Shown here: in pieces, positions 16,988 to 25,458 of the stretch | How positions within the stretch are numbered: the first letter of the stretch is position 1 | How the letters are laid out: each line of letters starts with the position of its first letter | DNA from: UBA4802 sp964509195 | GTDB taxonomy: Bacteria > Spirochaetota > UBA4802 > UB4802 | Direction of reading: 5' to 3' | NCBI GenBank assembly: GCA_964509195.1 | Contig: CAZDWJ010000006.1 | Coordinates: 1-64,000 of the forward strand | Length of the DNA: 64,000 nt | Translations under genes and position numbers: made by a program | Notes under the pieces: generated by a model | What the model was told of the DNA's origin: nothing | The model's input: only the letters and a program-made list of their open reading frames with translations | Database searches by the model: none

Positions 16988-18127
16988 ATGAAGCTTTTAA
17001 AACTTTTAGTTGCGATAGCACTGGTTGTTGGTCTTATAACACCATCATTTGCAGCAGATGGGATTGCAAAGTTTACTTTTAATGATGACCAGTATTTAGA
17101 ATTGCACTACTTATTACAGGTACAGGCATATTCAATCTATAAAGATGGCGGTGCTGAAAGTGATTACTGGTCAAAAGACACTATGATTAAGAGATCGCGA
17201 ATTATACTTAAAGGCCAGGCAGCACAAGGCGTTGAATTCTTTATGGAAACTGATGCCCCAAAACAGGAAGACAATAACAATGGCAAATTCCTTTATACTC
17301 AGGATGCATACATCGATTTTACAATATCAAAGGAATTAAAAGTCGCATTTGGTCATATTCTGTTTCCATTTATGCACCATAACAGGCAGTCAGCAGTAAC
17401 ATTGCTGTGTGCTGATTACACAGCAGCAGTAGTTCCAGTGGGTGGTAATGTATGGCGCGATACCGGTGTAGAATTCAGAGGATTGCTTGCAAATGGTCTG
17501 GTTGACTATCGTATTGGCCTGTGGGATGGGAAGGATAGAGTTAAGGAAGGTAGTGTACTACTTAATAAAAATGATATGCCTCGATATACTGGGCGGGTTC
17601 AAGTTAATCTGAAGGATGCCGAAGAAGGGTTTTTCTATAGTGGCAATTACCTGGGCAAAAAGAGCATTATAAGCTTTGGCATGGGACTTGATTTTCAGCA
17701 GGATGTATATAAGGATGGAACAAAAGCAAAAGATTACACAGCATGGACAGTTGATGCATACTTTGACCATCCAGTAGGTGCAAACAACGTATTGACATTG
17801 CAGGGTGCATACATTGATGTAAAAAATTCTGCATTTTCATCAGTTACTATTTCCGGGACAACAGTGTATCCAGATAAAATGAAAATATACTTTATGGAGG
17901 GTGGTTTCCTTATTAATGGAACATGGCAGCCAGTTGCACGATATTACTACAAAAAAATCGAATTAGCTGGAGTAGACGGCAAGATTTCGGAGATTGCTGC
18001 TGGTGTAAACTACTTCATCAAAGGTCACAATGCTAATATCAAAGTTGAGTATGCACATCAGCTAAAGGATGAAACCGATGATTTCAAGAACAAACAGGTA
18101 ACTGTACAGTGCCAGATATTTATTTAA
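16988..18127 (+). CDS. Outer-membrane porin-like beta-barrel protein
   Basis: The 379-residue precursor has a clean Sec signal peptide (MKLLKLLVAIALVVGLITPS, cleavage after SFA at about 22). The mature part alternates polar and aromatic residues in amphipathic strands and ends in a hydrophobic C-terminal strand (VTVQCQIFI), as in phosphate-selective porin O/P-like barrels. It should form a diffusion channel in the outer membrane. A perfect AAGGAGG site and a strong terminator at 18150-18177 suggest a highly expressed single gene. The signal-peptide codons contain one GCGATAGC element (17012-17018). Confidence 0.75.
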   Translation: MKLLKLLVAIALVVGLITPSFAADGIAKFTFNDDQYLELHYLLQVQAYSIYKDGGAESDYWSKDTMIKRSRIILKGQAAQGVEFFMETDAPKQEDNNNGKFLYTQDAYIDFTISKELKVAFGHILFPFMHHNRQSAVTLLCADYTAAVVPVGGNVWRDTGVEFRGLLANGLVDYRIGLWDGKDRVKEGSVLLNKNDMPRYTGRVQVNLKDAEEGFFYSGNYLGKKSIISFGMGLDFQQDVYKDGTKAKDYTAWTVDAYFDHPVGANNVLTLQGAYIDVKNSAFSSVTISGTTVYPDKMKIYFMEGGFLINGTWQPVARYYYKKIELAGVDGKISEIAAGVNYFIKGHNANIKVEYAHQLKDETDDFKNKQVTVQCQIFI

Positions 18128-18149
18128 TTATATAAGTAATCTATGAAAA

Positions 18150-18177
18150 AAGGCTGTGCAACGCACAGCCTTTTTTG
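18150..18177 (+). terminator. Intrinsic terminator of the porin gene
   Basis: AAGGCTGTGC, loop AAC, GCACAGCCTT followed by a run of T: a 10-bp perfect stem directly downstream of the porin stop. This is a textbook Rho-independent terminator. Confidence 0.92.
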
Positions 18178-18188
18178 TATAATGACAT

Positions 18189-18199
18189 GGGGTCAGAGC
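18189..18199 (+). repeat. GGGGTCAGAGC motif, remnant of a REP/RAYT-type element
   Basis: GGGGTCAGAGC occurs here and again at 32031-32041, with a shorter GGGTCAGAG at 32077-32085. In many genomes GGGGTCAGAG-type sequences flank REP-associated tyrosine transposase genes. No transposase is present here, so this would be a solitary end or remnant. Confidence 0.4.
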
Positions 18200-18316
18200 G
18201 TAAGTTAAGGTGCACACCTATCCCTTAATCTCTCTCATTAGCAAGGAGTGAGAAATACAATCTATCTCTTAATTGAGGAAAGGGTTATTGAATTTATTGA
18301 AAAAAAAGGATTCGGG

Positions 18317-19426
18317 ATGAAGGTCAACAATAATCCTAATTGCGGAGGATATTTTTTATCAATGTATTGTTGTAGGAAAATATGTAGTGTAGTGAAAGCA
18401 ATACTATTCCGGATAACTATCGTAATAATTGTTGTTGCATTAATTAATAGCAGAGATGCATTTGCTACACGAAGGGATGAGGTGCTTGTTATATCGCGAA
18501 GCGAAGTTGTGAAGGCTTCAATTGATTATATAGGCATGACGGATTTGCTAGCAACTATCAACACATTGTATCTTAATGGATATTATGGTATGATGGGAAA
18601 GTACATCGATGAATATAATAAAAAATACATGCCGGTAAAAGAGATTTATTATTTTAAAGCTATAACTCATATTCACACAAAAAAATATGATGACGCGTTG
18701 AATAATCTCTATATTGCACTTGCGATGGAGCCAGGGTATTCGCGCGCACTGAATGCTATTGGGTATGTGTATGCGTTGCGCGGGCAATGGCAGCAGTCGC
18801 TATCGCACTTTTTATTAGCTAATAGAGCTAATACATACAATGCGTTTATATGCTACAATATAGCGATGCTATACTATCAAAGTATGAATTATGCCCATGC
18901 AGCTGCGTGGGCATACAAGGCCATAGATGATAAACCTAACTTTGCCCGTGCATGTGATATATATGCATGTAGCATGTATCATCAGCAAAAATATGAAGAA
19001 GCTGTAGAATACTGGGGCAGGGCACTAAAACTGGGACTGGATGAAGATAGAATCTATTACAACAGGGGATGCGCATATTTTGCTCTGAGTGACTATAATG
19101 GGTGTATTGCTGATTGTACAACTGTGGTAAAGAAAAACAAACAACATTTTGATGCACTGATGCTTATGGCGTATGCACACTTTATGAAACACGATTATGA
19201 TGCGTGCCTGCTGGCGTGCAACAGGGCATTGAAAATCAAAAATAACGATATTTTTGCCGTTGTACTCAGGGCATTATGCATGGGAAAGAAGAATACAAAA
19301 ATGGGCAAGGACATGCTGGTTGCATCGATAGGTCCGATAGAAAATATTGAAGAGGCTGCTATGCAGCTTTTGCAGTATTTTCAATGTATAATTATTTCAC
19401 CGCCTTCTGTTTTTATGTTATATTAA
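18317..19426 (+). CDS. Tetratricopeptide-repeat protein with N-terminal membrane segment
   Basis: The roughly 369-residue protein begins with a short cytoplasmic part, one hydrophobic helix (about 25-45, ending in a possible DAFA cleavage site), and then at least seven TPR units. Examples are HTKKYDDALNNLYIALAMEP and HQQKYEEAVEYWGRALKLGL. TPR arrays scaffold protein-protein contacts, here probably in the periplasm. I use ATG at 18317 because AAGGA lies six bases upstream; a GTG at 18248 would add 23 residues but overlaps its own ribosome-binding sequence. The gene converges on the DUF4416 gene with three bases between stops. Confidence 0.75.
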   Translation: MKVNNNPNCGGYFLSMYCCRKICSVVKAILFRITIVIIVVALINSRDAFATRRDEVLVISRSEVVKASIDYIGMTDLLATINTLYLNGYYGMMGKYIDEYNKKYMPVKEIYYFKAITHIHTKKYDDALNNLYIALAMEPGYSRALNAIGYVYALRGQWQQSLSHFLLANRANTYNAFICYNIAMLYYQSMNYAHAAAWAYKAIDDKPNFARACDIYACSMYHQQKYEEAVEYWGRALKLGLDEDRIYYNRGCAYFALSDYNGCIADCTTVVKKNKQHFDALMLMAYAHFMKHDYDACLLACNRALKIKNNDIFAVVLRALCMGKKNTKMGKDMLVASIGPIENIEEAAMQLLQYFQCIIISPPSVFMLY

Positions 19427-19429
19427 CAA

Positions 19430-19954
19430 TTAGTGTTGCTGTATTTGTCCGTAATAAATAGATCGTAGAGTTTCAAAAAATTGCAGATATTCCTTTTTAC
19501 GGTAATCAGGGTATGTCCATTCCCAGGGCTGGTAGTGTTTTGCAACATAGCGGTATTCGTTTTCCACATATACGCCTTTGCCTAGATACACACGGTGAAA
19601 ATAATCCTTACATGAAGCTAAAAACACGTTGGACAAAGTGAGATAACCGGGGTCAATATTTATCGTACGATTGCCATTGTGTAAAAATTTATTTTCTACC
19701 TTATTGGTAAATAATTTTATTTTTGCGATATCTTCCCTGTTGATGAGTTTTTCAAAACTGATAAACACTTTATACAAATTTTTTCCAATGCTACTGTAGT
19801 AATCTGTGTGTGAAAAGGGTATTGGGTCCGATTGAAGATCTATGGTGCCATATTTTTTTTTTAATATATTAATAGCATGGAACAATATATCATCACGGGC
19901 AGTTAAAAGCCCTATAAAAAGTTTAGCCTTAGGTGGTATAGTTGGTTGTGCCAT
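19430..19954 (-). CDS. DUF4416-family protein
   Basis: The 174-residue soluble protein matches the DUF4416 pattern as I know it: an N-terminal PKAKLFIGLLT strand, DYY...GKNLYKVFISFEKL, a central INIDPGYLTLSNVFLAS block and a C-terminal WEWTYPDYRKKEYLQFF. The function is unknown. Its start overlaps the end of the RluA-type pseudouridine synthase gene by 26 bases, so the two are translated from one message, hinting at an RNA-related role (inference only). Confidence 0.72.
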   Translation of the reverse strand: MAQPTIPPKAKLFIGLLTARDDILFHAINILKKKYGTIDLQSDPIPFSHTDYYSSIGKNLYKVFISFEKLINREDIAKIKLFTNKVENKFLHNGNRTINIDPGYLTLSNVFLASCKDYFHRVYLGKGVYVENEYRYVAKHYQPWEWTYPDYRKKEYLQFFETLRSIYYGQIQQH

Positions 19955-20900
19955 TGGTACTCTCTAATTGTATAAGAAATGTATGCATATCCTGTGGCAA
20001 AGGTGCTTTTATTGCAATCATCTTTTGTAAAAACGGATGGTAAAGTTTGTACATTCGTGCGTGAAGAGCACATCGCGGGAATTGACGCTGTATGTTGCCT
20101 TTGGTTTTAATGTATTCTATGAAATCTTCGTCACGATTACAGTACATTGTATCACCTACTATAGGATGGCCTATATGTTCACAGTGAACACGTATCTGAT
20201 GAGTGCGGCCGGTTTGGGGTGTTGCTTTGATGAGTGTGTAATTGTTATAGCGTTTAATCACTGTGAAATGTGTGATTGCGTTCCATTTAGCTTCTGTATA
20301 GGCTGCGCGCTTCTTTCGGATACGTGAGTCCTGCGATATTCCTATTGGGGTATCAACTGTTAACCTGGTAAAGGAACAATTACCGATAACTATCGCATAA
20401 TATGTTTTGGCGATAGTTTCTGAGTATTGTAAAAATGCTGAGGCAATACGCCCGCTTTTAGCAAGTACCACCACACCTGAAGTTTCGCGGTCTAAACGAT
20501 TAAGTGGCATGCACTGGATGCCCATCTGGTTCCACAACAACATGGTAAGCGTATTATGAAAGTATTTTCCTGCCGGGTGAGTAGGGAGATTGCCACTTTT
20601 GTTTACTGCAATGATGTAGTCGTCTTCATAAAGTATGGTGTAGGTGGGATCTACTGTGGGTTCTTCAACAGGTTGGCGCTTGTATTCAATAACATACTGT
20701 TGATACACAATATAGTGAGGGATAGTTATCGGTATATTGTTAACATATATTTTCCCGCTTTTAATCTCTTTTTGCCATTTTGAGCGTGAAAGGTAGGTAA
20801 AACGTCCTGCAAGGTACACATCAAGCCGCATTGGCTGATATCCATCGGGCACAATGGAGATAAGCTTTTGGGTAGTGGTTGTTGTATTATCTTTTTCCAT
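19929..20900 (-). CDS. RluA-family pseudouridine synthase
   Basis: The 323-residue protein has an N-terminal S4 RNA-binding domain (about 20-75, MRLDVYLAGRFTYLSRSKWQ) and the RluA catalytic core with RLDRETSGVVVLAKS, where the Asp is the conserved catalytic aspartate, and the closing motif GRTHQIRVHCEHIGHPIVGD. It should isomerise one or more uridines in 23S rRNA (RluD/RluC-like) or tRNA; the target is not assignable. It forms an overlapping operon with the DUF4416 gene. Two inverted GCGATAGT elements lie inside it (20388-20418). Confidence 0.88.
   Translation of the reverse strand: MEKDNTTTTTQKLISIVPDGYQPMRLDVYLAGRFTYLSRSKWQKEIKSGKIYVNNIPITIPHYIVYQQYVIEYKRQPVEEPTVDPTYTILYEDDYIIAVNKSGNLPTHPAGKYFHNTLTMLLWNQMGIQCMPLNRLDRETSGVVVLAKSGRIASAFLQYSETIAKTYYAIVIGNCSFTRLTVDTPIGISQDSRIRKKRAAYTEAKWNAITHFTVIKRYNNYTLIKATPQTGRTHQIRVHCEHIGHPIVGDTMYCNRDEDFIEYIKTKGNIQRQFPRCALHARMYKLYHPFLQKMIAIKAPLPQDMHTFLIQLESTNGTTNYTT
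20388..20418. repeat. Inverted pair of GCGATAGT elements inside the RluA gene
   Basis: AACTATCGC (20388-20396) and GCGATAGTT (20410-20418) are exact inverted copies separated by 13 bases, making a 9-bp hairpin within coding sequence. The same pair with an 18-base spacer occurs at 61983-62018. Confidence 0.75.
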
Positions 20901-21018
20901 AAAATATTTTGTGGTAGAAAAAATAACAGTATTGCAACTAAATATACTTCATTTTTATATTTGCACAACTCAAATTTTAAGGATGTTGATAAGGTATGAT
21001 GCTATCTTTTACTTTTGA

Positions 21019-21480
21019 TTATGTGACTAAGGGTGCTTTTTTTAATATATCTGGGTGCGGGCCCCAATAGAATTTACAACAGGGGATTCCATCTTCGATA
21101 TAAAATTGAAAAGTATATCCGCTAAATCGATAGTTATCGGTATTATCTTCTTTATCCAGTGACGATATGTAATCGTAAAAATAATTGTCAATACAGAATG
21201 CTATCATTTTAGCTATTGATACTTTATAAATTTTCCGTATGTCCATCAAAAACTCATATTCATGTTCAACTAAGGATAAATGAAAACGCCTCCATTGATT
21301 ACTGTAACGAGGTCTATATGATAGTCGTTTATAAGATTGTGTTTTTGAATATTTGTATGACACTACAAAATTAATGAGCTGCAAAATAAAAGAGCTAGTG
21401 GATATATTATATTTTTTAGCGTAGAGTTTTACTAATGTCCGATGCTCATACGATATGCATGTAGTGGTTTCAAGATTCAT
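21019..21480 (-). CDS. Protein of unknown family, copy B (paralogue of 3016-3495)
   Basis: This 153-residue protein is a divergent paralogue of the one at 3016-3495: LETTTCISYEH at the start, WRRFHLSLVEHEYEFLMDIR centrally, IAFCIDN, TDNY, then YTFQF and KFYWGPHPDIL near the end. The ribosome-binding region is CTTTGGGAGGAA in both genes. The conserved central helices could form a small DNA- or protein-binding fold, but no known motif is present. It lies back to back with the lone 5S rRNA gene across an A+T-rich gap. I cannot assign a function. Confidence 0.75.
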   Translation of the reverse strand: MNLETTTCISYEHRTLVKLYAKKYNISTSSFILQLINFVVSYKYSKTQSYKRLSYRPRYSNQWRRFHLSLVEHEYEFLMDIRKIYKVSIAKMIAFCIDNYFYDYISSLDKEDNTDNYRFSGYTFQFYIEDGIPCCKFYWGPHPDILKKAPLVT

Positions 21481-21634
21481 AATATTCCTCCCAAAGCAAT
21501 AGATATATGTATATGGTTATATTGACATAATTTTATTTAAAAAATTTCAACTTTTTTTTGATCAGTAACGTTTTTGCGATAATTTTAAATAAGAATTTAT
21601 TTTTGAACTTTTTAAAAATTTTTCATAAATTTTA

Positions 21635-21663
21635 TTGACAAAGTTTGACAATATTTTTATAAG
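21635..21663 (+). promoter_or_regulatory. Sigma70-type promoter of the 5S rRNA gene
   Basis: TTGACA (21635-21640), a 17-base spacer and TATAAG (21658-21663) lie about 25 bases before the 5S gene. A second TTGACA at 21645-21650 overlaps. The near-consensus match fits a strongly expressed stable RNA. Confidence 0.7.
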
Positions 21664-21688
21664 GTCACTCACACTGTAAGTAAATTCT

Positions 21689-21807
<119 letters not shown>

Positions 21808-21830
21808 TGGTATTATAGATTATATTACAT

Positions 21831-21857
21831 GCCACTCAGAAATGGGTGGCTTTTTTA
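21831..21857 (+). terminator. Intrinsic terminator of the 5S gene
   Basis: GCCACTC (21831-21837) pairs with GGGTGGC (21844-21850) with one G-U pair and a 6-base loop, followed by TTTTTTA. It lies 24 bases after the 5S 3' end. Confidence 0.85.
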
Positions 21858-21874
21858 TTTATTAGTGTAGTTAA

Positions 21875-22626
21875 TTATTTTTTTGCAATTAGCTCATTAT
21901 AGAACCATGCAATGATTGCATCAGAACGTTGATAGAAAGAATCTTTGACCTTTTGAAGAGGAAGTGCTCTATCTCCTATTATATCAATAGAATATAAACA
22001 GTAAAGTGCAATGCTCTCTTTCCTATCAAGGATGAACAAAAAGAATTTAAATTTTCTTTTATCCACAACGGGCATCATTGAATACTTGATTGTATTTACA
22101 TTTTCTGTTTTTAGTAAAATATAATCAGGCATTTGATACACTGTATATCGATATGGAACTTCACCAAACGTTTTATCCTTCTGCAATGAATAAAAGGTAT
22201 AGGTTTGCTGCAAGTGTTTGACAACTGGATCATTCAACTGTTTTAATGATGGATAGTGTATTACATGCGATTTTTCAAAAAGAGTGCGCAATTTTTTTTT
22301 GTAGTTGAATAATACTGAATGCCCTGCATTGAGCTTACAGAATGCAAAATATTTATTATCGTTAACCTATCGTTATCGGAGATAGGATTTTTCATGAAAT
22401 GTGGTTTTTTAAACGTATGGTTTGCTTCTAATGTTATATTATTTTTTGTTATCGAGGCATTTTTGATAATAAATGCCTTTATTGTAGGTGATGGTGCAAG
22501 AGTGAGTTCCCTGGTTGTTTTAACAAAGTGTTTGTTGCTTTTTATGGCATCTGGAAGTATTGAATATCCCATTGCAATCGGGGGTGTCACAATAAGGGCT
22601 AAAATATAAATAAATAATTTTCTCAT
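21875..22626 (-). pseudogene. DUF6675-like exported protein, frameshifted at an A9 run
   Basis: Two overlapping minus-strand frames, 22261-22626 and 21875-22291, together make one protein of about 250 residues. It has a signal peptide (MRKLFIYILALIVTPPIAMG), an ILHSVSSMQGIQYYS block and then RTLFEKSHVIHYPS, TFGEVPYRYTVYQ and a C-terminal alpha/beta part. That order recalls the DUF6675 family of spirochaetes, from memory. The frames meet at nine A's on the coding strand (22292-22300): adding one A restores a continuous frame (TTKKKLRTLFEKS). This may be a sequencing or assembly error, transcriptional slippage, or a real inactivating indel. No Shine-Dalgarno sequence is obvious at either possible ATG. 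Confidence 0.6.
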
Positions 22627-22817
22627 AATAGTATTATTACAGTTCATTTTTAATACATATATAATTAATTATTGTATCATTAATCAGCAGATACTATATT
22701 CCCGGAGCAGGGATTTCAAACAATTTTTAAAGTAAATAAAAAAAAGATTTAAAATCTTCATGGATATATTGTAATAGGATAAATTATTGTAAATCCAGAA
22801 GCAGGTAGTGAAAATTA

Positions 22818-23630
22818 GTGAAACATCATACTTCATTTTTTATTATTACTTTTTTGTGGTCCTGGGGATTATGGTCTGTTCCCATTTTTTTAGGTTGGCA
22901 CGTTAGTCAACCGGTAACCATGTTATTTTATATTTGTGGAGGTATAGCACCATCATCAACAGGGATTATTTTAGCAAAGATAAAGAGCGATAGTTACTGG
23001 AAGAGTTTTCTCAGGCGTTCAATAGATATACGTCTCATAACAAAAAAATTTTTCATTTTTATATTTACTATTATTCCGGTAACAACATTTGCAGGATTAT
23101 TATTGTATGTTGCTTTCACCGGTGAATTGCCCAGGATGGATTCTTTTTTAAAATATATCAATAACCCATCACATATTGTGTCCTTAGCTTTGTTTATGTT
23201 ATTCTTTGGTCTAATTCCAGAGGAACTGGGATGGCGAGGTTATGCGCTGGATCATCTAGAAAAAGAGCATAATCGATTCAATGCAAGTTTACTACTTGGA
23301 TTTTTCTGGATGATGTGGCATTTGCCATTATTTTTTATACAGGGAACTTATCAATATAATTTGTTGCAAACTTCCCCGTATCTTATGATTGATTTTATTG
23401 TACAGTTTTATCCTTTAAGCATTATGATGGATTGGGTTTATCATAACACAAACAGAAGTATTGCATCAGGTGTGTTATTTCATTTCTGTATAAATTTCAT
23501 TGGTGAATTCTTAGATATCCCTGATGCAACAAAATATTACAGAACTCTTGTGCAAATAGGTATCGCACTTGTAATTCTGTATTGCTGGCGAATTAAGGAG
23601 AAACATTATGATACCGGTATATATAGTTGA
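22818..23630 (+). CDS. CPBP-family intramembrane glutamic endopeptidase
   Basis: The 270-residue protein has about eight membrane helices and the three CPBP (CAAX protease/Abi) motifs: PEELGWRGYALDHLE (EE...R, about residues 136-150), FFWMMWHLPLFF (catalytic-type His) and SGVLFHFCINF. It belongs to the glutamic intramembrane proteases related to Rce1 and may process peptides or prenylated proteins; the substrate is unknown. The start is GTG at 22818. Its last 23 bases overlap the phzF-like gene, so the two are translationally coupled. Confidence 0.83.
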   Translation: MKHHTSFFIITFLWSWGLWSVPIFLGWHVSQPVTMLFYICGGIAPSSTGIILAKIKSDSYWKSFLRRSIDIRLITKKFFIFIFTIIPVTTFAGLLLYVAFTGELPRMDSFLKYINNPSHIVSLALFMLFFGLIPEELGWRGYALDHLEKEHNRFNASLLLGFFWMMWHLPLFFIQGTYQYNLLQTSPYLMIDFIVQFYPLSIMMDWVYHNTNRSIASGVLFHFCINFIGEFLDIPDATKYYRTLVQIGIALVILYCWRIKEKHYDTGIYS

Positions 23631-24396
23631 TGCTTTTACTAAGCAACCATTTAAAGGCAACCCTGCTGCTGTGTGCATTATGCCTTCTGTTTTACCTGAT
23701 GACCGTATGCAGGCGATAGCATATGAGATGAATTGCCCTGAAACAGCATTTGTAGTGAAACAAAATGATGGTTTCCTGCTAAGGTGGTTTGCTCCGCTGC
23801 AGGAGGTGGATTTATGTGGTCATGCTACGCTCGCAACTGCTCATATTTTGTATGAACACCAAAATATTAGTAAACATGAAAAAATTAAGTTTTACACTAA
23901 AAGTGGATTATTAACCATTATTTATCGTGATGATACAATAATTATGGATTTCCCAAAAGAAGAAGCATATGGATGTACAATTCAGCAATGGATTATTGAT
24001 GCATTAGGAGCCAGACCTGTGTATACCGGGAAAAACCGCATGGATTATCTGGTTGAAGTTGCAAGTGAAAGAGAAGTTATTGAAATGAATCCTGATTTTA
24101 TAACATTAAAAAAAATGGATAGTAGAGGAGTAATAGTAACTGCAAAATCCTCCAGCAAAGATTTTGATTTCGTATCACGTTTTTTTGCTCCAGGCCTTGG
24201 AGTAAATGAAGATCCTGTTACTGGTTCTGCACATTGCTGTTTGGGCCCGTACTGGCAAAAAAAGTTGCAGAAAAATGTATTTACTGCATATCAGGCTTCA
24301 CACCGCAGTGGTATTGTTAATGTAGAAGTTGATGAATCGCGGGTGTACATTGGCGGGAAGGCTGTAACAATTCTGAGTGGCCAAATTAATATTTAA
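23608..24396 (+). CDS. PhzF-family isomerase/epimerase-like protein
   Basis: The 262-residue protein is a full-length PhzF homologue: opening VDAFTKQPFKGNPAAVC, the catalytic Glu in NCPETAFVV (about residue 45), DLCGHATLATAHIL, and the second half signature GVNEDPVTGSAHCCLGPYW. The family has a diaminopimelate epimerase-type fold with one acid/base Glu. PhzF itself isomerises dihydrohydroxyanthranilate, but most bacterial members act on unknown small metabolites, and no phenazine genes are present here. It overlaps the CPBP protease gene. Confidence 0.88.
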   Translation: MIPVYIVDAFTKQPFKGNPAAVCIMPSVLPDDRMQAIAYEMNCPETAFVVKQNDGFLLRWFAPLQEVDLCGHATLATAHILYEHQNISKHEKIKFYTKSGLLTIIYRDDTIIMDFPKEEAYGCTIQQWIIDALGARPVYTGKNRMDYLVEVASEREVIEMNPDFITLKKMDSRGVIVTAKSSSKDFDFVSRFFAPGLGVNEDPVTGSAHCCLGPYWQKKLQKNVFTAYQASHRSGIVNVEVDESRVYIGGKAVTILSGQINI

Positions 24397-24416
24397 TTTT
24401 CCCTTAATAATGTTAT

Positions 24417-24685
24417 ATGGATCACTTCAGTGCTTTGAATTCAAATCCCAACACGCCTCCTTGCTGCACAATTGCACTTTCCCATATAGAATTAATTGCA
24501 CCGTCACCATCTTGTGGTTGTTGCTGGGCTGGATATATTAGCTGTTGTGCAATAGTATATAAGTCATTAAAAAAGAATTTTTGTTGCCTGAAGGAAACGC
24601 AGTGAATGGGGCAATACTTTTAGGATATCCTCAGGCAAAATATTATCGTATACCAAAAAGGAAATCGACTGTTGAGTGGTGGTAA
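24417..24685 (+). pseudogene. Decayed nitroreductase, C-terminal half
   Basis: Two frames carry nitroreductase-type sequence. The first (from 24417) reads TIALSHIELIAPS then CCWAGYISC, like the helix before the FMN site. After a frameshift near 24580 the other frame reads LPEGNAVNGAILLGYPQAKY then RIPKRKSTVEWW and a stop at 24683-24685, the standard nitroreductase end. The N-terminal half is gone. An intact ferredoxin-nitroreductase exists at 59791. Confidence 0.7.
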
Positions 24686-24715
24686 AGTTTTGTCAATTTT
24701 TTAAAAAAAGAAAAT

Positions 24716-24743
24716 AAAAAAGCAGGCGCAAATTAGCCTGCTT
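24716..24743 (-). terminator. Intrinsic terminator of the lipoprotein gene
   Basis: AAGCAGGC (24720-24727) pairs with GCCTGCTT (24736-24743); on the minus strand the stem is followed by a T-rich run. It lies about 25 bases beyond the stop of the lipoprotein gene at 24768. Confidence 0.8.
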
Positions 24744-24767
24744 TTAAAATAATAATCTAATTGAAAG

Positions 24768-25220
24768 TTATCGCTCGTAAGCTCCGCCTTCAACATCTTT
24801 CTTTAAGCCTTTTTTCTCAACTTGATATACGATTTCGCAGTTGTCATCATCGTCATAGGTTTCTTTTACAATAGTGCCACCTTTTACAAGGCCACCAAAT
24901 TCTTTTGCAACTGCAACACCAGTAGATGCATAATCAGCAGCTCCTGCTGCACCCTCTAAGCGGGCGCCAACAAATTTTTCAATTATTCGCTTCTCAGCCA
25001 TAATAATAGCTGCTTCTTTTGCTGTCCCGCGTCTCTGGATTTTGTTCTTTAACCCGGGCTTTGGAGCACCTGTAGCAGTTACTCGGAAAATATCGGGTGT
25101 TACCCATCCTTCAGAAATAAAAGTTTCACCTTTTACCTGGCCACCCAGCTTCTGTGATCCGCATGCTGTAAAGCTAATTGCTACAACAGCAATTAATACA
25201 ACTAATAAAAGCTTTTTCAT
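24768..25220 (-). CDS. Small outer-surface-type lipoprotein of unknown function
   Basis: The 150-residue precursor has a lipoprotein signal with lipobox FTAC (lipidated Cys20) followed by Gly-Ser. The mature part contains TAKEAAIIMAEKRIIEKFVG, an alanine-rich helix as in LPP20/FlgO-like lipoproteins, then a Gly/Ala-rich segment and an acidic TYDDDDNCEIVYQVEKKGLK strand region. It looks like a spirochaete-type lipoprotein; function unknown. AAGGAGGAG precedes the ATG. A perfect palindrome lies in its leader (25244-25255) and a strong terminator follows, so it is a stand-alone gene that is probably well expressed. Confidence 0.75.
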   Translation of the reverse strand: MKKLLLVVLIAVVAISFTACGSQKLGGQVKGETFISEGWVTPDIFRVTATGAPKPGLKNKIQRRGTAKEAAIIMAEKRIIEKFVGARLEGAAGAADYASTGVAVAKEFGGLVKGGTIVKETYDDDDNCEIVYQVEKKGLKKDVEGGAYER

Positions 25221-25243
25221 AAACAGCTCCTCCTTCTCTTTAG

Positions 25244-25255
25244 GGGGTTAACCCC
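25244..25255. promoter_or_regulatory. Perfect palindrome in the lipoprotein leader
   Basis: GGGGTTAACCCC is a 12-bp perfect palindrome about 24 bases upstream of the lipoprotein ATG, just before its AAGGAGGAG site. In this A+T-rich gap a G/C-capped palindrome stands out. It could be an operator or an RNA hairpin near the ribosome-binding site. Confidence 0.4.
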
Positions 25256-25458
25256 ATGATATATTACTAATAAAATAATTAGTATATGGCACTTACCATA
25301 TACTTAAGGCAAATAGTAATAAAAATAAAAAATAACGTCAACACAAAAAATAAAATTTTTAGGTATTAGTATACTTTCCACCTCCTTAGTATAGTAATTT
25401 TATAATCTAAATAATCTAAGAATATTACACATATTCTAAGTAATAGTGCAAAAATTTT

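Noticed and set aside
24417..24605. A 62-residue Cys-rich frame that could be taken for a small protein gene
   Set aside because: Its sequence is the frameshifted middle of a nitroreductase; the true C-terminus continues in another frame to 24685.
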